Source: Methylomonas methanica (lineage in GTDB: Bacteria; Pseudomonadota; Gammaproteobacteria; Methylococcales; Methylomonadaceae). Taken from it: a stretch of 57,839 bases of DNA. The stretch spans positions 1-57,839 of the forward strand of contig NZ_LUUG01000055.1 of the NCBI RefSeq assembly GCF_001644035.1, written 5' to 3'. Under the pieces are notes generated by a model. It searched no databases and was not told the DNA's origin. It saw nothing but the letters and a program-made list of their open reading frames with translations. Made by a program: the position numbers and the translations under genes. Positions 42,308 through 50,263 of the stretch are shown here, piece by piece (position 1 is the stretch's first letter; the number at the start of each line of letters is the position of its first letter).

Positions 42308-43210
42308 ATGAAAAAGCAATACAGCGCAATGATAAAGATAGCCATGACGCTATTTGTGATGCGGTCTGCGGTGGCGGAGCCTGATATGGCGGATATGTAT
42401 TTTGCAACCAAAAACCCGACATTAACCAAACAAGAAAAACAGGCTATTGCGATAGCCGAAAAATGGAAAGCAAGTAGCGCGACAGGCTTGGCTCCAACCA
42501 GCGGGCAAAACGGTACGATCACGTTCCTATACGGTGCTCAACAACCAAGTATTGTCTGCGCCGTTCTTCAAGTGTGTGACGTTTCGTTGCAGCCTGGCGA
42601 ACAAGTAAACGGGATTAATTTAGGTGATACGGCAAGATGGACCATAGAACCAGCGATTGAGGGTAGCGGCCAAAGCGAAGTACAACATCTGATTATCAAG
42701 CCGCATGATGTGGGCTTGGAAACATCGCTATCGGTGACAACCAATCGTCGCGCCTATAACTTGCAGCTACGATCACACCGAACACAGTACATGCCAAAAG
42801 TGGCGTTTAGCTATCCGGAGGATGCGATGGCGAAATGGAATGCCATCGTCCATAAAGAACATAAAGAACGCCAAGAAAAGACCATTCCTCAAACCGGGGA
42901 GTATTTGGGCGATCTGCATTTCGATTATGAAATCGAACCTAATGGCCCAATTTCATGGACCCCGGTTCGCGTTTATCACGATAAGCAAAAAACCATCATT
43001 CAAATGCCGGAAACAATGGCACAAACCGAAGCGCCGACATTGCTGGTTGTGCGAAGGGAAGGGGGGATGTTTGAGGACGATGAAACCGTGATGGTGAATT
43101 ATCGTGTACAGGGCGACCGTTACATTGTCGACACTGTATTCGATAGAGCAATCATGATTGCAGGTGTTGGCTCTAACCAAGACACCGTAACCATTCAACG
43201 GGTGAAATAA
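42308..43210 (+). CDS. trbG: TrbG, VirB9-like (300 aa)
   Basis: A periplasmic and outer-membrane core-complex protein. A signal peptide ends about residue 22 (RSAVAEP). The middle includes ITFLYGAQQPSIVCAVLQVCDV, and the C-terminal beta domain includes APTLLVVRREG and VNYRVQGDRYIVDTVFDRA, both typical of VirB9. It starts 17 nt after trbF and ends one base before the trbH ATG. Confidence 0.95.
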   Translation: MKKQYSAMIKIAMTLFVMRSAVAEPDMADMYFATKNPTLTKQEKQAIAIAEKWKASSATGLAPTSGQNGTITFLYGAQQPSIVCAVLQVCDVSLQPGEQVNGINLGDTARWTIEPAIEGSGQSEVQHLIIKPHDVGLETSLSVTTNRRAYNLQLRSHRTQYMPKVAFSYPEDAMAKWNAIVHKEHKERQEKTIPQTGEYLGDLHFDYEIEPNGPISWTPVRVYHDKQKTIIQMPETMAQTEAPTLLVVRREGGMFEDDETVMVNYRVQGDRYIVDTVFDRAIMIAGVGSNQDTVTIQRVK

Positions 43211-43211
43211 C

Positions 43212-43652
43212 ATGATCAGGATCTTAGCGTTCGTCATCAGTATTGCCGGACTGGTTGGATGCGCAACGGAACGATTCGGCAATTTCGAATCAAATGCGCC
43301 TTCTGGGCTTCATGAAGGCATTGCGGCAGATACCATTCATCATTTGGAAAAGATATATCCACCTGCTCAAACTCAATTCAATTTCGGCCAAAGCATTCCA
43401 AAATCAGATAGATTCGGAATGTTATTGGTGGATTCGCTGAGAGCAAAAGGCTATGCAGTGAAGGAGTATAGCCCGAAGCAAAGCGTTAGCGGCACGGGGT
43501 TGAGGCTTCAGTACGTCGTTGATAAGCCGTCTATCAATGTGACCGACTTGTACCGCATTAAGCTCAAGATTGACGACGTGACGTTTACTCATGCTTATGA
43601 GGCGAAGAACAACACCGCCTTATCAGCAGGCGCTTGGGCAAAAATGGAGTAA
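43212..43652 (+). CDS. trbH: TrbH lipoprotein, VirB7-like (146 aa)
   Basis: A small outer-membrane lipoprotein. The signal sequence ends in a lipobox, GLVGC, at about residue 17. The rest is soluble with a probable beta domain (KGYAVKEYSPKQ, LRLQYVVDK). It is placed between trbG and trbI as in RP4. The stop is 4 nt before the trbI start. Confidence 0.88.
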   Translation: MIRILAFVISIAGLVGCATERFGNFESNAPSGLHEGIAADTIHHLEKIYPPAQTQFNFGQSIPKSDRFGMLLVDSLRAKGYAVKEYSPKQSVSGTGLRLQYVVDKPSINVTDLYRIKLKIDDVTFTHAYEAKNNTALSAGAWAKME

Positions 43653-43656
43653 GGCA

Positions 43657-45060
43657 ATGGAATCGACAGCAAATACCGTCAATGAAGAATACATGTCGCC
43701 TGAATTGTCACCGGATGAACCAGAAGCCAGTCACGGCGTTCGTCGGGTAAATAACTTACCCGTACTTATCCTGGGTGTAGCCATATCGATCTTCTTAATC
43801 ATAATGGTTCTGGTGGCCGCTGACCGTGCAAACCAGCAAAACAAACCAGAAACGGCGGACCGGCAAAAAGCAGGAAACGCCAATATGCTCGCCAAAGAAA
43901 TAGTGGGCAATAACCTGGGCGGTATTATTCCCCCCGAATCCAATCCGCAACCTGATCCGCAGCTAGAGCCCGCACCGCCAGTCAAAATAGTACGGGCCGA
44001 TATGCCTCCAACGCCGCCATCCGCCGCACCCAATAGAGCGCGTACCCCGGAAGAGGATGCAGCCGCACGTATTGCCGCAATGAAGCGACAACAATTCGAA
44101 GATGCAATTAAAGCAAGAACGATGGTGACGGTTACAGCTCCGCGCAGCTCCGGTTCACCTCCTGGCGTAATTGCAGCATCACAAGTGCAAACAACCGGAA
44201 GAGATGGGGTACTTGCTAAGCTTGCCGCAGTCAGAGAACAGATGACAGATACCGACCCTATGACCGCATATAAGAAACGGCTCGCGGCATTGCAGGATTC
44301 GGGAATCGTGGGAGCAGACGGGGAAAATGAAACTGGCGGCAACGAAAGATCGCCGCAACTTGTTAGTTCCGAGACTCTGGGCGAAAAAAATAATATTAGC
44401 CAATTCGGCAAATCAGGATCAAGCGATAGATGGCGACTGGACTCACTACCGGAAGCGCCAAGAACGCCATTCGAACTTCGGGCCGGTTTCATTATTCCTG
44501 GGACGTTAATTTCTGGAATCAATTCCGAGTTACCTGGGCAGATCATGGCCCAAGTTTCACAGGACGTGTTTGATACGGCAACCGGAAAATATCTATTGGT
44601 TCCGCAAGGCTCCCGATTAGTTGGTGTTTATTCAAGTGAAGTGGAATATGGGCAATCTCGGGTTCTTGTTGCATGGCAACGTATCGTATTCCCCGATGGT
44701 AAGGCAATGGATATTGGCGCTATGCCGGGCGCAGATAGTGCCGGTTATGCGGGATTCACCGACCAAGTTAATCATCATTTTGTCCGGATATTTGGGTCTG
44801 CGTTGTTAATGTCCGCCATTACAGCAGGCATTACTTATAACCAGCAACAAAACCAACAAAACGGGGTTTATACAGCTCCGAACGCCAATAGTGCGATGAG
44901 TAATGCGCTGGGACAACAACTAGGTCGAGTCACCTCACAAATGATCGCGAAAAACATGAATATCGCGCCGACTTTGGAAATAAGACCTGGCTATAGATTC
45001 AATATTATCGTGACGAAAGACTTAACTCTAACCAAACCGTATCAAGCATTTGATTATTAA
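43657..45060 (+). CDS. trbI: TrbI, VirB10-like (467 aa)
   Basis: It spans the envelope and joins inner and outer membrane complexes. A cytoplasmic acidic N-terminus is followed by a membrane helix near residues 33-52 and a proline-rich periplasmic region (residues 90-130). The C-terminal VirB10 domain includes FELRAGFIIPGTLISGINS, GKYLLVPQGSRLVGVY and PTLEIRPGYRFNIIVTKDL. The start at 43657 (MESTAN) is chosen because it lies just after the trbH stop; the longer frame to 43591 would overlap trbH. Confidence 0.95.
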   Translation: MESTANTVNEEYMSPELSPDEPEASHGVRRVNNLPVLILGVAISIFLIIMVLVAADRANQQNKPETADRQKAGNANMLAKEIVGNNLGGIIPPESNPQPDPQLEPAPPVKIVRADMPPTPPSAAPNRARTPEEDAAARIAAMKRQQFEDAIKARTMVTVTAPRSSGSPPGVIAASQVQTTGRDGVLAKLAAVREQMTDTDPMTAYKKRLAALQDSGIVGADGENETGGNERSPQLVSSETLGEKNNISQFGKSGSSDRWRLDSLPEAPRTPFELRAGFIIPGTLISGINSELPGQIMAQVSQDVFDTATGKYLLVPQGSRLVGVYSSEVEYGQSRVLVAWQRIVFPDGKAMDIGAMPGADSAGYAGFTDQVNHHFVRIFGSALLMSAITAGITYNQQQNQQNGVYTAPNANSAMSNALGQQLGRVTSQMIAKNMNIAPTLEIRPGYRFNIIVTKDLTLTKPYQAFDY

Positions 45061-45083
45061 GGTTTACACCACAGGAGTCATTT

Positions 45084-45887
45084 ATGAAAAACAATAGCAT
45101 TTTAGCCGCTAAAAAAATATTGGTAGGGGTGTTGACCGCAACTGTCATGTTTAGTCCATCCATTTCAGTCGCGGGAGTTCCTGTAATCGACGGTACGAAC
45201 TTGACACAAAACATTATGACCGCGGTCGAAGAAATCGCTCAGACAATAAAGCAGGTTCAAGAATATGGTACTCAATTGGAACAGTATTCAACGCAGATAC
45301 AGCAATATGAAAATATGTTGCAAAACACAGCGTCGCCAGCGGTCAATATTTGGGATAGAGCGACCGCAACTATGGGACGGCTTCGTGGAACCATTGATAC
45401 CGTCACCCGGTATAAAGACAGATTCGGTAACATTGATAACTATTTGGCAAAGTTTAAAGACATAAACACCTATCGGGGGTCGCGTTGTTTTAACGGCGAC
45501 GCCTGCACGAATGCCGATTTAGCCGACTTACGCGACTCTGTACACCTTGGCTCGGAGGCGCAACAGTCAGCAAACAAGGCCGCAATAGAAGGCCTAGATA
45601 GCCAACAAACAGCACTAGAAGCGGATGCCGCAACTCTCGAAGATATTCAAGCAGCGGCACAAGGCGCCGATGGTCAAGTCAAGGCTATCGGATATACCAA
45701 TCAAATTGCCAGCCAACAGGCCAATCAGCTTCTACAAATACGTGGATTGCTGATAGCGCAACAAAACGCCGAAATAACCCGCAATCAGGCCTTGGCCAAT
45801 AAAGAAGCGCAACAACAAGCCGCATCCGACAAGGCCCACGAAGTGCCCTATGCATACCGGGATAATGATGGCTGGGCCATCAGGTAA
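45084..45887 (+). CDS. trbJ: TrbJ, VirB5-like (267 aa)
   Basis: A periplasmic, probably pilus-tip protein. The signal peptide ends near residue 31 (SISVAG). The body is helical, with the repeat-like EYGTQLEQYSTQIQQYENML typical of TrbJ and a Gln/Ala-rich C-terminal half. The KorB operator at 45100-45114 lies inside the first codons and encodes ILAAK of the signal peptide. An AGGAG lies 9 nt before the ATG. Confidence 0.93.
   Translation: MKNNSILAAKKILVGVLTATVMFSPSISVAGVPVIDGTNLTQNIMTAVEEIAQTIKQVQEYGTQLEQYSTQIQQYENMLQNTASPAVNIWDRATATMGRLRGTIDTVTRYKDRFGNIDNYLAKFKDINTYRGSRCFNGDACTNADLADLRDSVHLGSEAQQSANKAAIEGLDSQQTALEADAATLEDIQAAAQGADGQVKAIGYTNQIASQQANQLLQIRGLLIAQQNAEITRNQALANKEAQQQAASDKAHEVPYAYRDNDGWAIR
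45100..45114. promoter_or_regulatory. KorB operator 10 (inside trbJ start)
   Basis: TTTTAGCCGCTAAAA, 17 nt into trbJ. It could reduce expression of trbJ-K-L by blocking elongation or an internal promoter. Confidence 0.82.
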
Positions 45888-45893
45888 TTGCGC

Positions 45894-46178
45894 ATGTCCA
45901 TTAAATATACCTTGGTCGTTATTTTTATCGTGGCCGCTATTGCAACAACCGTCAGTAACTGGGATGAGTTGGTCAATCAAGGCGAAGACTCCTTGCCAGT
46001 GGCTGAGGATACCGAGACGGATGCAGATGCGGATGCCCTTATTGTTAATGAAATAAATTGTAGGCACGAAAACCTCATTCGCATCGCCAATGAAAAAAAG
46101 CGGAGACGACTAGCCTCCGCTTGCGCCCGCCGTGTGACTTTCGGTGCTGCGAACAATCGAAACTGGTCAATCAAATAG
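45894..46178 (+). CDS. trbK: TrbK-position small membrane protein (94 aa)
   Basis: It lies between trbJ and trbL, where RP4 has the entry-exclusion lipoprotein TrbK. There is one membrane helix near residues 3-22, then an acidic stretch (DTETDADADA) and a basic C-terminal part with CARRVTFGAANNRNW. It lacks a lipobox Cys, so it is not an RP4-type lipoprotein; the shape is closer to the TrbK-alt type. The ATG at 45894 is used; a TTG at 45888 immediately follows the trbJ stop in the same frame. Entry exclusion is inferred from position only. Confidence 0.65.
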   Translation: MSIKYTLVVIFIVAAIATTVSNWDELVNQGEDSLPVAEDTETDADADALIVNEINCRHENLIRIANEKKRRRLASACARRVTFGAANNRNWSIK

Positions 46179-46193
46179 CGCGAGAAACGGCAA

Positions 46194-47585
46194 ATGAATA
46201 GACAAATATTCTTGTTTTTAGCCTTCTTGATGCTCGCATCCACTGACGCCTTAGCGGCAATAGATGGGCCGAACATTATGGACGATGTTCAAGGTCGGTT
46301 TGCCGGTGCTGCGGCGGGGTGGGCCGCCGCCATTACTGCACGAGCGACCTGGCTATTCTGGGTATTGGCCTTAATTTCTATGGTATGGACGCATGGTTTT
46401 TTACTATTGAGAAAGGCAGATATTGGCGAGTTCTATGCCGAATTCCTCCGTTTCACTATTACCACAGGGTTTTTCTGGTGGCTTTTGAGTAACGGGCCTG
46501 CAATGGCAACCAGCATTTTTGCATCAATGCAAACGTTAGGGTCAAATGCGGCCGGATTGGGCGCGGTAACGCCGTCCGGCATTATCGATGCAGGATTCCA
46601 AGTATTTGGAAAAGCGATTACCGCTTCATCAATCTGGGAACCGGTAGAGGGCGCGGCGCTAATTATCATGGGCGCAGTCGTGCTAGTGATCATGGCCCTG
46701 ATCGCCACTAATATGCTTGTGCTCTTTGTTAGTGGATGGATTCTTGCCTACGCAGGCGTTATATATCTTGGCTTCGGCGGTGGTCGATGGACCACGGACA
46801 TGGCCATCGGCTTTTACAAAACGGTATTGAACGTCGCCATCCAATTGATGGCAATGATTCTGATTGTTGGAATTGGACAAGCCTTTATCAATGATTATGT
46901 GGCGGCAATGGAAGCCGATATGACCTACGCGGATATGGGTTCATTTCTCGTAGCAGCAGTGGTCTTGCTGCTATTGGTCAATAAAGTGCCCCCAATGCTT
47001 GGGCAAGTCGCATTCGGAGGGGGAACCGGCGCACTTGGTAATGGATTTGGAGCCGGCTCGGCAATGGCGGCTGCCGCAACTGCCGGGGCGGCTATTGGCG
47101 TTGCCGGTGGAGCGATTGCTGCCGGAGCAACAAATATTAGCGGTGGCATTCAAGCCATTATGGCGGCATCAAATAAAGCAGCGGAATTCGCCGGCAGTGG
47201 GGCGGACGGAGCTTCCAGAATGACAGCCGACTATCTTCAAAGCAGTCAGAGCACCGCTAACGGTGGTTCTACCTCAAACTCAACAACTCCACTTGGCGAA
47301 GCAATGGGGGGTAGTGGTTCGTCAAAGCAGGCAAATGATTCCAAATATGGACCATCAATGGTTAAAAATCTTGCAACCGGAATTGGAGAGGTTGCAAAGC
47401 AAAAAATTAAGGACAGAACCAACAATACGTTTGGCGGACAAGTCGCGGCTGCAATTAGCAACAGTGCTCAATCAACACCCACGTTTGGCGGCGATAGCCT
47501 ATCGGGATCTGATGAAACAGTAGATCCGGATGAAGAGGTCGCGGCATTCACCAACAACGATAGCGGTAATGCACATTCAGCATAA
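46194..47585 (+). CDS. trbL: TrbL, VirB6-like (463 aa)
   Basis: A polytopic inner-membrane channel component. A signal or first helix (residues 1-22) is followed by several membrane helices between about 45 and 285 (including WLFWVLALISMVW, WILAYAGVIYLGFGG and FLVAAVVLLLLVN). The C-terminal 170 residues are Gly/Ala/Ser-rich and soluble, a normal feature of TrbL. It follows trbK by 15 nt. Confidence 0.94.
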   Translation: MNRQIFLFLAFLMLASTDALAAIDGPNIMDDVQGRFAGAAAGWAAAITARATWLFWVLALISMVWTHGFLLLRKADIGEFYAEFLRFTITTGFFWWLLSNGPAMATSIFASMQTLGSNAAGLGAVTPSGIIDAGFQVFGKAITASSIWEPVEGAALIIMGAVVLVIMALIATNMLVLFVSGWILAYAGVIYLGFGGGRWTTDMAIGFYKTVLNVAIQLMAMILIVGIGQAFINDYVAAMEADMTYADMGSFLVAAVVLLLLVNKVPPMLGQVAFGGGTGALGNGFGAGSAMAAAATAGAAIGVAGGAIAAGATNISGGIQAIMAASNKAAEFAGSGADGASRMTADYLQSSQSTANGGSTSNSTTPLGEAMGGSGSSKQANDSKYGPSMVKNLATGIGEVAKQKIKDRTNNTFGGQVAAAISNSAQSTPTFGGDSLSGSDETVDPDEEVAAFTNNDSGNAHSA

Positions 47586-47599
47586 CAGGAGAGCAATTC

Positions 47600-48238
47600 A
47601 TGAATGCTATAAAGCTTTGTATTGTTGCAATCAGCATACTCCCGATGCTAGTGCATGCTCAGCCTAACAATCAGAGTCCACAACAACAAGAGCGGATCGT
47701 ATGCTCTATCACTGCTGCCGCGAAATACGATATACCTGCAAATATTGTGCTGGCAATCGCCGAGAAAGAAGGCGGAAAGCCTGGGCAATGGGTAAGGAAT
47801 ACCAACGGCACTCACGATGTGGGACCAATGCAATTCAACACCTCGTACCTAACCCAATTGGCGAAATATGGCATTATGCCAGAAGACGTAGCCCGCTCAG
47901 GTTGCTATCCCTACGATTTAGCCGCATGGCGACTGGCCGTTCATATCAAAGACGATAAGGGTGATTTATGGACAAAAGTCGCCAATTATCATTCAAGAAC
48001 CCCTTATTACAACGGAGTGTACAAAGCCGATTTGATGGTAAGGGCCAACAAATGGGCCGATTGGCTGGATGCATTTTTAAAGGGCGGAATAGTAGAGGTT
48101 GTTCAAGTACAGAAAACAGACTCGACACCTGTTCAAGCACAACCCGAGCCCATAACGCCGGTATATAAAAAACCGATGCAAATACACGCCGCAAGCATGG
48201 CATATATCCCTCGCAAAATTATGGTTAGTTCTGACTAA
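47600..48238 (+). CDS. trbN: TrbN, lytic transglycosylase, VirB1-like (212 aa)
   Basis: It opens the peptidoglycan for channel assembly. The signal peptide ends near residue 20 (LVHAQ). The catalytic Glu is in VLAIAEKEGGKPGQW near residue 55, and a second transglycosylase motif is DVGPMQFN. The C-terminal tail is proline/glutamine-rich. It follows trbL directly; the RP4 gene trbM, which would lie between, was not found. Confidence 0.93.
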   Translation: MNAIKLCIVAISILPMLVHAQPNNQSPQQQERIVCSITAAAKYDIPANIVLAIAEKEGGKPGQWVRNTNGTHDVGPMQFNTSYLTQLAKYGIMPEDVARSGCYPYDLAAWRLAVHIKDDKGDLWTKVANYHSRTPYYNGVYKADLMVRANKWADWLDAFLKGGIVEVVQVQKTDSTPVQAQPEPITPVYKKPMQIHAASMAYIPRKIMVSSD

Positions 48239-48246
48239 CAACCATA

Positions 48247-48261
48247 TTTTAGCCGCTAAAA
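48247..48261. promoter_or_regulatory. KorB operator 11 (trbN-trbP gap)
   Basis: TTTTAGCCGCTAAAA, 15 nt before the trbP ATG, between trbN and trbP. It is the rightmost copy in the window. Confidence 0.85.
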
Positions 48262-48275
48262 AAAGGAAGCACGAA

Positions 48276-48974
48276 ATGAACTATCCTCGTGTAGTTATCG
48301 CAGATGGCACCATCGAAGCCATCAAGTGGTTTTCCCTGATCCTAATGGTGATCGATCACACCAACAAATATCTATATAAGGGAGCCATTCCGGTTTTATT
48401 CAACATAGGCCGTTTGGCAATGCCGCTATTTGTTTTGGTCCTTGCCTATAACCTTGCAAGGCCAATGGCCTTCGAACGTGGTGTGCATATCCGGATAATA
48501 AAGCGATTAGCTTTGTGTGGATCGCTGGCAACACCGGCCTTCCTTGCCCTCGGTGGATTACTTGCTGGGTGGTGGCCGTTAAATTTTATGTTTGCGTTGT
48601 TGGTTCTCACCCTCACCATTTATCTAATTGAGTATCAAACAATCACGGGCTACCTAGCTGCTGCGTTAGTGTTTGTGCTGGGCGGTTCAGTGGTCGAATA
48701 TTGGTGGCCTGGACTTGTGCTGGGCTTATCGGCATGGTGGTACTGTAAAACACCAAGGCTTGCTCCAGTGATTATTGCAGTTATATCCATTCTTTCCTTA
48801 CGCTTGATCAGTGGCAATTATTGGGCACTGGCCGTACTGCCAGTTGCATTGTTGGCATGCTTAGTGAGATTGCCAATCCCGCGCGTTCAATGGGCTTTCT
48901 ATGCCTTTTACCCATTGCACCTAACCGTTCTGTGGATCATTTCCATGACAGACACCGCATTTACCAATCTATAA
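48276..48974 (+). CDS. trbP: TrbP, TraX-type pilin-modifying membrane protein (232 aa)
   Basis: A polytopic membrane protein of the TraX acyltransferase family. TraX of F acetylates pilin; the role of TrbP in RP4 is accessory. Family motifs are IKWFSLILMVIDHTNKYLY near residues 13-31 and FNIGRLAMPLFVLVLAYN near 39-56, with about eight membrane helices overall and a C-terminal FYAFYPLHLTVLW. GGAAG lies upstream of the start. RP4 trbO was not found before it. Confidence 0.9.
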   Translation: MNYPRVVIADGTIEAIKWFSLILMVIDHTNKYLYKGAIPVLFNIGRLAMPLFVLVLAYNLARPMAFERGVHIRIIKRLALCGSLATPAFLALGGLLAGWWPLNFMFALLVLTLTIYLIEYQTITGYLAAALVFVLGGSVVEYWWPGLVLGLSAWWYCKTPRLAPVIIAVISILSLRLISGNYWALAVLPVALLACLVRLPIPRVQWAFYAFYPLHLTVLWIISMTDTAFTNL

Positions 48975-48984
48975 GGAAATATTT

Positions 48985-49473
48985 ATGACCAAGAAACGAC
49001 TAGCAATATTCGCATTACTTTCGACCTGCGCAAACGTTGGCAATTCACAAACATTCCACGTTGAACCGATTACAGCGAACGTAGTAGCTGAAGATGCTTA
49101 CGGAACCCCGCAATCAAATACCGTAACAGTCTTATTCGACAATTGTAGTGTTATTTTCCGCCCGAACTTTAGCGACTCAACCATTCTTGACGGTGCCCAG
49201 AATGCCGCCTTGATAACGGTCCGAGGGAGAACCAGTACACCTATACCCAGCGTCAAAGATGAACAGCTTGCATTGTCAAGGGCGTTATCTGCCCGAAAAT
49301 ATCTGATAGAGCGCGGCGTGTCTCCTTTGAAAATTCACGTGAATTACGCTTCCGGATCTGATTTTATCGCAGACAATTCAACACCCGAGGGAAAGCGTCA
49401 AAACCAGAGGGTTGAAATTGAACTGGTGTACGTCACACCGACAAGCAGTTACTCGTCGGTCCCCCAATTGTAG
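48985..49473 (+). CDS. OmpA-like periplasmic protein (162 aa)
   Basis: A signal peptide (about residues 1-22) is followed by a single domain with the OmpA C-terminal peptidoglycan-binding pattern: LSRALSARKYLIERGVSPLKI and TPEGKRQNQRVEIEL. There is no beta-barrel. It follows trbP by 10 nt, where IncP-1 plasmids carry upf30.5, an outer-membrane type gene, so it may be its counterpart. It is the last gene of the plasmid-type block. Confidence 0.8.
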   Translation: MTKKRLAIFALLSTCANVGNSQTFHVEPITANVVAEDAYGTPQSNTVTVLFDNCSVIFRPNFSDSTILDGAQNAALITVRGRTSTPIPSVKDEQLALSRALSARKYLIERGVSPLKIHVNYASGSDFIADNSTPEGKRQNQRVEIELVYVTPTSSYSSVPQL

Positions 49474-49624
49474 GAAAGTAAAGTACCTACCCACAGTAAC
49501 CTTGCCGGCATTTTTTGTGGTTTTATTTTATCGATCACGCATTTCACCTTAAATAAGCGATAATCGGCATTCTGTCCGTATGAACAATACGCCAGCAATG
49601 GTTTTTTTAAAGAAAGAGAATTTT

Positions 49625-49834
49625 ATGGCAGCACTAGTAGAAGGCAAAGTAAAGTGGTTCAACGATGAAAAAGGCTTTGGTTTCATTGAGCAAGCCGGCG
49701 GCAAAGATGTCTTTGTCCACTTTAGTGTGATCCAAGGCAGCGGTCGGAAAAGCCTGATCGAAGGCCAGCGCGTGACCATGGAAGTGACCTCTGGGGCTAA
49801 GGGCCCACAAGCTGAAAACGTGACGCCTTTATAG
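49625..49834 (+). CDS. CspA-family cold-shock protein (69 aa)
   Basis: A single OB-fold RNA chaperone. RNP1 is KGFGFI (residues about 17-22) and RNP2 is VFVHFS (about 31-36); the start [11 protein letters not shown] is typical. The ATG at 49625 gives the family length of about 69 aa; an AAAGAGA lies upstream. The 150-nt leader may be long and regulated, as in other csp genes. It stands alone at the edge between plasmid backbone and defence block. A strong terminator follows. Confidence 0.95.
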   Translation: MAALVEGKVKWFNDEKGFGFIEQAGGKDVFVHFSVIQGSGRKSLIEGQRVTMEVTSGAKGPQAENVTPL

Positions 49835-49854
49835 TCGTCTCATCAGAGGTCTGC

Positions 49855-49890
49855 CAAGCGTGACCCCGATCCGGTCTAAACGCTTGTTTT
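49855..49890 (+). terminator. terminator of the cold-shock gene
   Basis: CAAGCGT (49855-49861) pairs with ACGCTTG (49880-49886), with an inner GACC/GGTC stem, followed by TTTT. Placed 20 nt after the stop codon. Confidence 0.75.
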
Positions 49891-50040
49891 GTAGGAAGGC
49901 AATCAAGAATCCTACCGGGTAATCAAGTCGCATACTGGCGAGGTAATACTGTTGCATGCCATCGCACCATCAACCCCAGTGGTGGATCGGGTCTGCAACG
50001 AAACCCCGCGTTCAGTAGGCAGCTTGATTTCCTAACTACC
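49891..50040. other. highly structured noncoding stretch
   Basis: There is no gene in 49891-50263 apart from the features given. This part holds nested inverted repeats: AATCAAG (49921-49927) with CTTGATT (50023-50029), GTTGCA (49951-49956) with TGCAAC (49994-49999), CACC (49965-49968) with GGTG (49981-49984), and GTAGGA (49891-49896) with TCCTAC (49910-49915). It could be a structured RNA or the end of a mobile element. No reverse transcriptase or transposase gene is near. Confidence 0.45.
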
Positions 50041-50076
50041 TATTTTTATTATAAAAACAGACGGTAAAAATCAACA

Positions 50077-50104
50077 ATTTAACATAATCCGCGTTATGCG
50101 AAGT
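50077..50104 (-). other. XerC/XerD recombination site (pdif-like)
   Basis: On the - strand: XerC arm ACTTCGCATAA, 6-nt spacer CGCGGA, XerD arm TTATGTTAAAT. Both 11-bp arms equal the consensus I remember for plasmid dif (pdif) sites, and the XerD arm equals that of chromosomal dif. The site lies right at the start of the defence block. Confidence 0.75.
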
Positions 50105-50263
50105 CGCACACAATGGGTGTTATTTAACCAAAAGAACGGTTTGTCTCACAACACCCATGAAACCCGTGGTATTCATGGGCTGATGAGGGAAAATTGATTT
50201 TTTATAAAAAAATCCGGGATGGTCATTTTTTGGGTAAATAACCCCTTATTGGGAGCTCTTAAT

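Noticed and set aside
43731-44546. Long leftward frame opposite trbI
   Set aside because: Antisense shadow of a proline-rich part of trbI.
49891-50040. Retron or group II intron end
   Set aside because: Folding is suggestive, but no reverse transcriptase is encoded nearby, so no class is named.
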